From Proteromonas lacertae (taxonomy: Eukaryota > Sar > Bigyra > Opalinata > Proteromonadidae), in NCBI GenBank assembly GCA_002245135.1, contig NGBS01001162.1, positions 1 to 64,000 of the forward strand: a stretch of DNA of 64,000 nucleotides, read 5' to 3'. Positions 39,301-51,290 of this stretch are shown here, piece after piece (position 1 is the first letter of the stretch; each line of letters opens with the position of its first letter). The notes below the pieces were generated by a model. The model did not search any database, was not told the origin of the DNA, and saw only the letters and a program-made list of their open reading frames with translations. Both the position numbers and the translations under genes were made by a program.

Positions 39301-42300
39301 ATAATTGTTAAGGACTGTGATAAAGTATCAGTAAATATATATTTCCCATTCATTGGAAAATCATATGAAGATTCAAGTAGTAAGTATGATGGATTTAGAT
39401 TTATATCTGGTAGTAATTATCTGTTATATCAAGATGGTACATCAACAACTAAATCAACATATCCATTATGTTTGGAAAAAGGATCATACACATTAGAATT
39501 AGCATCTAAGAATGAAAATGGTTGGGTTGATAGTTATATCACTTTATATGTAAATGGAAAAGAAACATTTAATGGAATATACTCTAAATCTGGTGCTAAA
39601 TCATATCAAGTTAATCTTAATACTTATGTAACTGAAAAACAAAATATTGAATTGAAATATACTGATTATGTAACTAATGATAATTGGAAAGAAGGTTTAA
39701 ATGATGGTGGTAATACAGTAAGTGGTAGTATGTATACTAATTATGTTGGGGATGTGAATAATCATTATTCAATTGCAAGATATTATACTCATCAGTTTAA
39801 TGTGAATAGCTATGCTGCAATATATAGAGTTACTGTTCATTATGCATATGGTGTAGCAATGTATGTAAATGGATTAGAAATCTTTAGAGAGTATTTACCT
39901 TCAGGTAATTTAACTGCTTCAACTACATGTTCTTCTGAAAAGAAAGATACTACAAGAACTATTGATATTCCAGGTTCTATACTTAAAGCAGGTAGTAATG
40001 TTTTAGCTGTCGAGTTACATAGAGATGGTATAGCAAGCTCAGATGAAGTTGCAAAAGATACATTCAGAATTGAATCAGTTGTTGAAATTAATGGTTTAGA
40101 TAATTGTTATAATTTGATTTTATCTAATGCTGCTAGTAGAGTATCAGATACATCAATGGAGAATATTTTAGATGCTGCAAAATATACAACATACTCAGGT
40201 CAAGCAAAGCAAGATCCATTGACAATTACATTTAAGAATTTAGTAGCTATTAATGATTTTATACTTCGTGGTACAGGTGCTAATCCACCAACGACAATAG
40301 CAGCAACTGCTCGTTTAGGATCTACAACAAAGACATTAATTAAGAGTAAAGATGTTGAATTTGATGAATCCCAATCAATGAAATCAATTGCTAGTGAAAT
40401 ATCAATGCCAATTCAATCAATAGGAGTGACTTTTGGAGGCAGTGGAACATTAGAATTAGCTGATTTTATACCAAGATATTGTGTTGGTTTTTGTGCAGCT
40501 GTTACAGAAGGAGATGATTATTGGCCAGTAGGTAGAAGAGGTGATACAGTTGAAATAGCATGTAAAGTTGGTTATACAGGTAGTAAAACAAGACTTTGTG
40601 ATGAAAATGGAGAATATGGAACTGTAGATGATAATTGTGTAGAAACTCCACAAGCACCAGTAGTTAAGTATGATAATGAAGTATATAAATTCACAAGAAC
40701 AGGTGCTGATGTACAAGTACCTCAGCCAAAAGTAACTGGTGTTGCTGAAGATAAATTAAGATTTGAAATTAAACCAGATATTACAGAAATATTCCCACAT
40801 ATGACACTTGATACAAAAAATGGAGAAATATATGGATATATTGATCCAAGTTATACATCAGGCCCAGTTACAGATCCACCAACAACAGCAAAACCAACAA
40901 CACAACCACCACCTGTGACTGATGCACCTACATCTCAACCACCAACAACAGAAGCACCAGCACCAGAAAGAAGAAATAGAAACTTAGCTGAATTAGTTCA
41001 CACTATTACTCAAATTTTTACAATAACTTGCTATAATAGAGATCGTGAAGAATTAAAAAATTCTGTTACAATCACAATAACAGCTGATGATCCAAAATGT
41101 GATGCTTCTGAAGGATTCCCAGAAACTTATGTTGGTGAAACAGTAGAAGGTATAAAATGCCCAGAGTATATGCAAGGAAAAGTTTTAAAAACATGTGAAT
41201 ACAATTTAGAGAAAAGAGAAGCAGCATTTGGTGGAGAAGATTATTCAAAATGTGAATATACTAGAATTGGTGCTTGTCAGTTTTATGGTACTGGTACAGT
41301 ATATAAAGATGTAATTAACAGATTATATCAAAATGGTTGGACATATGTCGTTACAGAAGCAACTGATCTTACTTGTTATGATTCAACAACTGGTGGTCAG
41401 AAATTAACTTGTCCTGATTGGTTACAATTACAAAACAATGGAACAATTATTGTTGAAGGTATTGAAGAATCTTTTGAAGATATTTACATTACTTTTAAAG
41501 TAACAAATCCACCTACTGAAAAGCCTTGTAGTCCAACAAATAGATTTCAGATAAGATATGGTGGAAGTATCCCATTGACTGGATTTAGTTATAAAGAAAA
41601 AGAATATAATTATACATTATCTGATGATCTTGATAAAACAATAACTCCAATTTCTGCAATAGCTGGTGTTGATCACTGTATATCAGATCCACCACTTCCA
41701 GCTGGTATTTCATTCTCACCTGATTACTTCAATAAAGCTGGTAGAATATTAGTAAGACCATTAGGTGCTTCTCTAGGCAAATATAAAATAACATGTGCTA
41801 ATAGAGTTGATTCAGTGAGTGATACAATAACAATTAGTGTAAATGCTCCATCTTGTAATGATAAAGATTATGGTGTACTTGAAATAGGTGGTACTAAGAC
41901 ATTATCTTGTGGTAAAAATAAACATGGAAAGATTGTTGTATATTGTAATAATAATCATGAATATGAAGTAAGAGAGAATTCATGTCAAAATTCAAAACCA
42001 ACCAGATTGTCATATAATAATAATAAAGCTATTACATTTTATAAAGATGTTACAGCAGCACCTCAGAAAGTAGATCATGATGGAGATGTTGGTATTGCTA
42101 AATTTACTACTACTTGTAAAATATCTGGTTTATCAATTCATCCATACTTAGGTTATATGGTTGGAACACCATCAGTATTAAATGTTGGTGTACAACAATG
42201 TAGTATATCACTAACACAAGATCAAACTGTTAATGTTACAATTAGTTATAATGTTCGACAAGGTGTTTGTACCTATATGGGTGAGACAATTAACCCTGGT

Positions 42301-43794
42301 GGAATTCGTGAATATGCATGCAAGGAAGGTGAGAATGGAAAAGTAATAAAGAGATGTCCATCTCAACCAGATGCAAATGGAGGTTATAACATTATAGATG
42401 AATCAACATGTAAGAAATTAAAACCAGTTACATTTATTTACAGTACAAAATCATTAGTACTTAAAGTAGGAGTAGCAATGAATAATATGTTACCAACAGT
42501 TACTTCTATTGCTACGTTTTCAGTAGAACCAGAATTGCCAAGTGGTATTACATTAAATCCATCAACAGGTTTAATATCTGGAACACCAGAAGAAATGCAA
42601 GATAATAAACAATATGTATTTTATGCAGAAGATGAATGGAAGAATAAATTTGAAATGAGTATAAGAATTGTGGATAAGACATGTCCTCAAAGAGATGGAT
42701 TCCCTGAAACTCCAATTGGTTCATTTGGAGAAATTCCATGTACAAATGGTAATGATGGGTATGAAAGAAGAAAATGTAATGATGATCAGACTTGGGATGA
42801 AACAATTGATGATTCAGAATGTGCAGATGCTGAACCAGAGTTAGTATATCCAGATAAATTATACTCATTCTTCGTAAATGTTCCAATTGATCCAATTATG
42901 TATGAGAAATCAGTTGGTATTATTTCATATATTGCAGATGATTTACCAATAGGATTATCAATTAATGAAATTGGTACAATATCAGGAACTCCAACAGCTG
43001 AATCTTCACGAACAGATTATAAGATAACAGGTGTTACTCGTAAATCAGAAATTATTGAAACATATATTTCAATATCTATAGAAGGATCATACTGTCCAAC
43101 TAATGGTGGTTTTAATAATACAGCTGCTGGTGAAACTGCATTTATGCCTTGTACAGAATCAACAACATGGGGTGTATCATCAAGATATTGTAAAGGACCA
43201 GAAGAAACAGGAACAGATCAAGCAGAATGGGAACCAGCAATTGAATGTAATAAGACTGAAGCAATATCTGGAAGAAAAGAATATCAATTTAGTCTGAACA
43301 TAACTAATATACAATATGATGTTACTTTAGAAATATATAATGCTGTATATGATGCAGTATATGAATTACTTTCAACATCATTTGAAGCTGATATTTCATC
43401 ATTAATGTATGTAGCTAGTGTAACTAGTGATAAAATAATGGTTTATGACTTTTATATATTCACAGAAAAGGAAGAACAAGAAGTTAAAGATATAATTACT
43501 CAAATGATAGTAGCAGAACAAGTAAAAACTAAATTAAAAGACAGAGACTATTCTTTTTTCAGTCAAACTGAAATTGTCGTAGGTAGTGAAGTGGAATTGA
43601 CAAAAACACATCAACCAAATGATGAGAAATCAAAAGATGAACTTCCATTAGCAATGATCATTGGTATAGCTGGTGGATGTGTTGTGTTGATATTGATTAT
43701 TTGTGTTTGCATTATTTGTTGCAGAATGAGATCAGCTAAACAGTCTACATTTTCAAGAGAAGTTCCAAAAGCAAAGAAAGCTGCTAGAGCATAA
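36383..43794 (+). CDS. Giant type I membrane ectoprotein (He_PIG, PA14, Cys-rich modules)
   Basis: Exon 36383-36419 and exon 36446-43794 join across a 26-base intron inside the signal peptide (MRFCIILCIIALVASQ), giving 2461 residues. In order there are: He_PIG; a PA14 domain (about 36990-37440); a second PA14-like domain (37790-38170); He_PIG repeats; a lectin-like module with GVAMYVNGLEIFREY (39680-40090); a discoidin-like region; CCP/HRM-like Cys modules alternating with about five more He_PIG; and a Thr/Pro-rich stalk (40860-40970) followed by ERRNR, a possible furin-type site. A SEA-like alpha/beta domain (about 43260-43600), one membrane helix (AMIIGIAGGCVVLILIICVC) and a basic Lys/Ala-rich tail end it. 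The frame is fully open. Probably an adhesion or capture receptor; the ligand is unknown. Confidence 0.9.
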
Positions 43795-44057
43795 GTATGA
43801 TTTTCTCTCATTATTATTGTTTTATCTATATTACCTATCTATATATTATTAAATTTGTTTGCTTTTAAAGGAGAATTAACAAAAATGAAAAATAGTTCAA
43901 ATCTATTATGAAAATATAGGTGTTTCAAAAAATATAAATTCGTTATTTTTGTTTTTTACTATATTAGCTTTAATAGAATTCATTTAGACTTTTTAATCAT
44001 ATCACACTTACATAATTAATATACAGTATAATAATATCGAATTTATCCCTTATAGTA

Positions 44058-47000
44058 ATGAATCGGTTTAAGAGATTTGAACCAACTAAGAAAAAGAAGT
44101 TTCCAACAAGACCTAGAGTATCACATAATGTAAGTGTAGTGAAAGGTGATGTAATTTCAGGCTTTCAGTATATTTTCTATCTTATTGTGGTAGTGTGCCT
44201 GATTTAGCTCCAATAAAATCATTAGAAAAAAAGATGGAAATACATAAGCAGATGGAACAAGTTACACAGAGAATAGAAAACGTTATTAATAATTATGTGG
44301 AAGAATCAAATAGAGAGCCATTATACGAATTATCTGATGGAACATATGGTACAGCACAACTAGCTGTAGATGAATCGAAAGGAGCAGCTACAATGCTTTT
44401 TGTAAATTTCGAAAAAACAGGTATGACAAAAGAAGAAGTATTGATGTCAATTCAGAAATGGTTTGAAAGTGTAAAAGCAGGTGTTAGAATAACAGCAGAT
44501 GATAATTTTACTCACGATCCAGATGATCCTGAAATAGACGAATTTATAGAAGATACATCCCATTCAGCGGAAGAAATGGAAAGAATAAAAGATGAAAGTA
44601 CTTCACATTTAACTGAAATATTTTCAGAAGCAGTGAAAAGAGCAAGAAAATTAGCAATAAAATTATCGTATTTATAAACTTTGTTTTTATTTAATAGAGG
44701 AACTCAAGAGAATGAAGAAGTTAAACAATTGGTACAGGAAGTACAGAGTTTATTAACAGAGGGAGAACGCTTAAATAAACAGATCAAAGATCTTCAAGCT
44801 CAATTAGATAAATCACAACGGGAAGTAATGGAAATGACAACTAAGCAGAATGAAGATTTCTCATCAATCAGACAGCGTGAAAGTGAAATTAGTGGGCAAT
44901 TATTAGATATGTCTGAGGAATTGCGTGAAGCAAAACATGATAAAGAAGTTGCAGAAGAGAAAGTAACAAAATTAGAAGCAATATTTGAACAACTACAGAT
45001 TGAACATGCCAAAGAAATTGAAGATGCAAAAAGCGATAAGAATAATTTACATGAAAGAGAAGTGAATCAATTAAATGTATTTGTAATATATATTAATTGT
45101 ATATAAAATAGAAACAAATCGAAGAAGCTGAAAGAAATGCAAAAGTAGCTAAAGATCAATTAAAAGCAAAAGAAAAAGAAAATTTCAATCTACAAACTCA
45201 AATAACTCATTTAGATGCTCAAATCACTCAACTAAATCAAGCTGCAATCGATAAAGCTAGAGAATATCAAGCCGAAACAGCAGCAAATGAGCAAAAATAT
45301 AAAGAAATTCAAGATACATACATTGAACAGATTGATGATTTAAAACAGACATTAGAAGAATTGCAAGTACAAAGTCAATTTGATAAGAAGAATATTGAGA
45401 ATCAAGAGAAGATTATAGAAGAAAATGAGAAGCAAATAGGAGAGAATGAAATAGCATTAGAGAAATTAAGAGATCAATTGAGTGAAATAAAGAAGGCAAA
45501 TCATCAACAAGATACTAAGTTTAAGGAATTAGAAGCTGCTAAGAGCAAAGCTGATGCTGATATTGATCTATATAAACAGCAAATTGCCGATTTACAAACA
45601 GATTTACATGCAAATGAAAAAGAATTAAAATCATCAAAGAAAGAATTAGATGAAATAAAAGAAGCATTAGATAGAAATACAAGTTTATTAAATCAATATA
45701 AAAATGATACAAACAGTCAATTAAGTGATCAGAATAAGTTAAAAAATCAAGTAGCAAAGTTAAAGAGAGAAATAGATGATGATCATAAAGAGATAGAATC
45801 TTATAAAACTGATATTGATAATTCAAAGAAACAAATGACAGAGTTAAGAAATCATATTAAATATTTGGAAAATGAATTAGGAAAAAGAAAATCTGAAATT
45901 CATAACTTAAATGGATCTTTGACTCAAGTAGTAAATGATCAAAGAAAATCAAAAATCAAAGATAATAATAATAATAATAATAATAATCGTGAACCACCAC
46001 AACAACCAATACAGCAACAACAGGAAGATGATATATCAACAGTTGCTGAAGTACCAAGTATTGAAATAATACCAGAAATGGTTGAAGAAGAAATTAATAC
46101 TGATAATTCATTATTAAACCCAATGGAATTATTAATGGTTTATGATAAGAATTCAAAGGAAGATATATCATGTAAAGAAATATTAAGTTGCTATGATCCA
46201 TCTTATCAAGGTATAAAGTTTGATGCAGATAAAACACAATTTGAATTATTTGCTCATACTGATGAAGATATGATGACAGACACAGATGATATGATGATGT
46301 TAAAGAAAGAGGAATATGAGAAGAATGTAGAAAGTGAAGCTACAAGATTTGCAGAACCAATATATTTAAGAATAAAATTTTTACAAAAGAAGAGAAAACA
46401 ATTAGAGAATGAATTGAGTTTTTATAAAAATCAAGAAGGTAAATCAGAAGATCAAAAGATTGATGAATTATTTACACAGATTAATGATTTAATGGCAAAG
46501 AAAACTGATTTAGAAGATATAGTGATTAACCAAACAACTCAATTGGGTAAAGTAGAAGATGAATTAAGTGATACAATCAAAGAATTGAAAGAAATAAAAG
46601 AGAAAGAAAGAGCTACTAAAGATGAATTATGTGTAATACAGAAAGAACATTGTAAATGTAAAAAGGTAATTGATAAACTAAATGCAGATATTGAAGCAGC
46701 CAATGGTGCAATAATGACATATAAATCAAGACGAAATTCAAGATCCTCTATTTCTAGTCAGCCGATGATGAATATGAGTGAGTTTAATACTCTTGATGTA
46801 ATACCATCTGAACAATCCAGTCCATCTCATAAACAACCAAGACCAGAGCCGAAACAACAGCAACAATTATCAGAAGAAGAATTAATCGATGAAATAAGAC
46901 AAATACCTCAGAATCTATTAGCAGAAGAATTACAAAAGATTGTTGGTAGTGGAGATAGTAATAGTAATGAAAATGTAGAATTAACAAATGAACAAATGAT

Positions 47001-50000
47001 TCAAATATCTAGTGAAATAGCTTCTAATTTAGAGACTAAATTAACATCATTCCTTCATAATATAGATACACAGATATATGATATGACTAATTTAATTGTA
47101 GATGAAGATTATTATGATGATAATAATCATAATAATAACAGATATAATAATGAAGAGAATAAAGATAGAGTATTTATTGATGATAGTGATTTTAATGAAA
47201 AGAGAGCTGAAATTAATGATAGAGGTGAATTAGTAATAACAACAACTACATCCACTAATACATCAAACCCACCAAGCCCAACCAAATCCTATGGCTCAAA
47301 ACAGCCATCATTTCAAGTCTCACCAAGTCATAAAGTTATACAACATGAAGATAAGAGAAAGAGTAGTTTTGATCTAGTGATTAATACTAGTTTAGCCAAT
47401 CAGGAAGAGAGTTTAGATGAAAATGACTTACCTACAAAATCAAAATTAGCTTCAGCATTGAGAAAGAAAGTATCTAGTCATTCATTATTAGATTTTAAGA
47501 GTGAACATAGTAATAGTGATAAAAATAGTCCAACCAATTACGCAAATGTTATTACAACTGAAGCTGATTTAGATTATTATGAATTTGAAGGTACTGATTT
47601 AATAGTTAATGGAATGATGTATGAAACAAATCCATTCTTACAATTACCATATCAACCAACAAATGATCCTATCACTTACCAACCAGATTATCATTTACAA
47701 CCAACACAAGTAACTACAGAAGAGCCAGAAGCTATAGATTCAATCAAGCCCAAAGTGATTGATAAAAAGAAAGAAGATGGAACATTATCTTCATCATCAT
47801 CTGATAGTTATGAAGGTGCACAAATATACAAAGAAGGAGATAATGTAGTAACTAATTTATCAAAGAATCAAAGACTACTAAGTGCTAGTTTATGTAATAT
47901 TGAGAGTATGTCATTCCCAATTGTATATAGAGAAGATGCTGAAACAAGATATATATTTATATTACCAGATGGTCGTGAGCTATCAGCTGAAGAATATGAA
48001 TTATATAAACAACAATTTTTACAGAATAATGGTAAGCGAAGATCTTCATTAGTGAATGGTAAAAGGAATTCTATTAGTAATAGCGGTAGAAGTTCAATTG
48101 TACAAGATCCAAGTCATAGTACAGGTGGTATTATTAAAGGAAGACCATCATTAATAATGCCTAAACAACAACAACATTCAGAAGAAACTCAAACCAAAGG
48201 ATTAAGTCAACAAACAGTGAAAGATTCTCAAGGTAGAGAATATATTGAAATAAAACCAGGTGATAAAGTTAAACCTGGAGATAATGTAGTTACTGGTAAA
48301 GATGGTAAGAAATATGTGGAAGTTAAACCAGAAAAGAAACAAAAACAACAAACTGTAAAGGATGCTCAAGGAAGAGAATATGTAGAAGTTAAACCTGGTC
48401 AAAAAGTAAAACCAGGAAAGAAGATTGTTAAAGATAGTAATGGAAAACAATATGTAGAAGTTGATGAAAATGAAGAAGAAGGAGAAGTAATAGAGATAGA
48501 AGAACTAACAATTGTGAATGATAGAGCAACAGTAAAAGATACAAAAGGAAGAGAATATGTAGAAGTTAAACCTGGTGAAAAAGTCAAACCAGGAGAAAAG
48601 ATTATTAAAGGAAAGAATGGAAAACAATATATTAAAGTTGAAGAACCAACTATTAAAGATGCACAAGGAAAGACATATGTTCAACTTAAACCAGGAAAGA
48701 AAGTAAAACCTGGAAGAAAGATCATCAAAGGAAAAGATGGTAAAGATTATGTTGAAGTAGATGAGAATGATAAAAAAGAAGAAGAAGAAGAATTAGAAAA
48801 AGAACAGCCAGTAATAATTGATGAAAAACCAATAGTGAAATATACAAAAGGAAGAGAATATGTTGAAGTTAAACCTGATGAAAAGATAAGGCCTGGAGAT
48901 AAAGTAATAAAAGGTAAGAATGGTAAACATTATGTTAAAATGAAGGATGAAAATGAAGAAGAAAGAGAAAGAAGAAATATTCAACCAATAATTAAAGATG
49001 CTGAAGGAAAAACATATAAACAAGTAAAACCAGGACAATCTATTAAACAAGGTGAAAAGGTAATTAAAGGAAAAGATGGGAAACAATATGTAGAAATATC
49101 ACCAGAAGAAGCTGATACATATAATGAAGAAATGAAGGATGAATTTAATGAACCAGGAGAACCAATAATAGTAGAATCCAAACAGACAGGTCAAAAGATT
49201 AAACTATTACCAAATCAAAGTATAATTCAAGGTAAAGATGGTGAGAAATACATAGAAATACAACCAAGTCAACAATTGTTAAAAGGTGAAAAGATAATTA
49301 AAGATAATACTGGAAAACAGTTTATTATTATTGTTAATACTAAATCAAGAAGAGAATCTTCTATTTCTAATGATACATCTCCAACTAGTAGAAGACATTC
49401 TATTAATTCATATAAACGAGTATCTACTCAAATGAATACACTGGTTATTGGTGATACTGAAGAAGGTGAAGATGCTTATGTTAATAATAATATATTCTTA
49501 CCACAACCATCAGGTATTTTAATCAAATCAAAAATAGCATCTGAAACTCAAACATCTGCAAGACGTGTATCATTATTGAAAACATCACAAGAACCAAATA
49601 AAGTATCAACAACGCAGATAGTTGTACCATTTGTTGAACAACCAAATGTATTAAAGAGACAATCTCAAATTGATCAATATGAATCAATATTACAGAAATC
49701 ACCTAAGAGTCATTCGGTTAGTCCTTCTCCCAATCGTCGATTATCAATCACTAACTTAGATGCTGAACAAATTACACCATATGAAAAACCAATGGAAAGA
49801 GAACCAACTGTTATTGAGAAACAGAATCCATTGATTCATTTTGCTAAAGATGAAGATGAAGAAGATGAGTATTATGATCCAGATAACATGTTGAAAACAA
49901 TGGGAATAAATCCAAGATATTATGAAAGTAATAAAAAACTACTAAACCAAAGAATGAAAGAAAAAGTGAAAGAAGAACCATTAATTGATATTCCTGCTGA

Positions 50001-51118
50001 AAAAGAAATTTATAATAACAGTAAATTACCTGCTAATAAGATTCCATTAAAACCAAAGACAGTTAATCTTAGCTTAGGTGCAATGGTATAATATATATTA
50101 TCATTTATTTAGGCACAACCAGCTGTTGTTGTAATGCAACAACAATTTAAACGTTTAGATCCAATATTTAAGTATATAGAAATATGTATTTTATTTATCT
50201 ATTAATAGTTCTGTTGTAAGAAAGTTGAAAGATCTAAATCAAATTCATAAAAGAGCAGTGATTAAAGCACAATCAAAGATAAAGAAACTACAAAATATTA
50301 CAGCTCAACAGAACATAGCCATTAGACAATTGCAGTATGAAATACAACAAAGAGATCGTGCAAGTATTTATATATATTATATTTATTTATGTAATATGAT
50401 AGTTCTTGAAATTGGTACTGAAGAAGTAGCTCAAAGTTATCAGAAACATGTCAATCAAACCAAAGAGAAGAGAGCAGCTATGAACTTCCAAGTTTTATAT
50501 GAAAAGATGCTATTCCATAGACTAGAAGTAGAATATGATGAAACAACAGATGAAAACGAAAGAAAAGCCATAGAAAGATATGGACAAACATTATTACAAT
50601 CAACAGCTGAACATATTAAAGAATGTAAGAGATTAAAGAGAGAATTGGATAATCAAAACAAACAATTGAAGAATATACAAAAGAATAAAAATTTCAATGA
50701 AATTATTTATGGAAATCAAGTAAATGATTTATACACCCCCAAAATGCAACCAAAAAAATCCCCATCACATTTCAATCAAAATGAAGATTATATTCCAATA
50801 CAATATCCTCCTCCAGAACCTGAATTACCGAATGTGTTAGTAGGAAGAGGATTACATCGATTACCGCCAATGCAGAAGTATGAAAAGATGAGATCTTTAG
50901 CTGATAATAAATCCTATTCATTACCTCAATTGAATTATATTCGAGAAACTGAAATAGCTCTAAGTCCAATAAAACCAAGACCAGCATTTAAACCCTATGG
51001 AAGTAAAGCTGCTAAAAGATTACATCCATTAACATCAAGTGTATTTTCACCAATGACATTTGATAAAAGAGAAAAACTTCCACCTACGTTAAAGAAAAAA
51101 CCTTATATAGATTTTTAA
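44058..51118 (+). CDS. Large coiled-coil protein with VKPG tandem repeats
   Basis: Seven exons (44058-44167, 44194-44667, 44698-45076, 45112-50085, 50113-50171, 50209-50363, 50403-51118) give 2288 residues. The intron at 50364-50402 is open and in frame. A basic N-terminus (NRFKRFEPTKKKKFPTRPR) and a small globular region precede a long E/K/Q coiled coil (residues about 210-620 and 730-860). Acidic, Ser/Asn-rich linkers follow. A tandem repeat lies at 48216-49330 and a Ser/Arg-rich region comes after it. A second coiled coil (50225-50690) leads into a Pro-rich basic C-terminus. There is no membrane segment or enzyme motif. Probably a cytoskeletal scaffold, by analogy only. Confidence 0.85.
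48216..49330 (+). repeat. Protein-coding tandem repeat, VKPG type
   Basis: Six clear copies and one to two degraded copies of a unit of about 36 residues, separated by acidic linkers of variable length. The unit reads x-V-K-D-x-x-G-R-E-Y-V-E-V-K-P-G, then E-K-V-K-P-G-x-K-I-I, then K-G-K-D-G-K-x-Y-V-E-V. Each unit itself looks like two related halves (K-D-x-x-G-x-x-Y-V-x-V twice), linked by KPGxKVKPG. I know no named domain with this pattern. Confidence 0.85.
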
Positions 51119-51290
51119 TTACTTTTAATTCATATTTATTGATTTTATAGTAAAACTATTTCTATTTTTTGAATAATTGAAATAAATCAAACAAGTATAG
51201 GCTATCACATTAATCATATGTGCTTGGAATGATGATATATGAAAAGCTTGATTTAAGCTCGAAACATTTGATTGGATATATAACAACAGA

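Noticed and set aside
45539-49181. Several minus-strand frames opposite the large coiled-coil gene
   Set aside because: They mirror repetitive Lys/Glu codons and appear as Phe/Leu/Ser-rich nonsense; the plus-strand frame is continuous for 4.9 kb.
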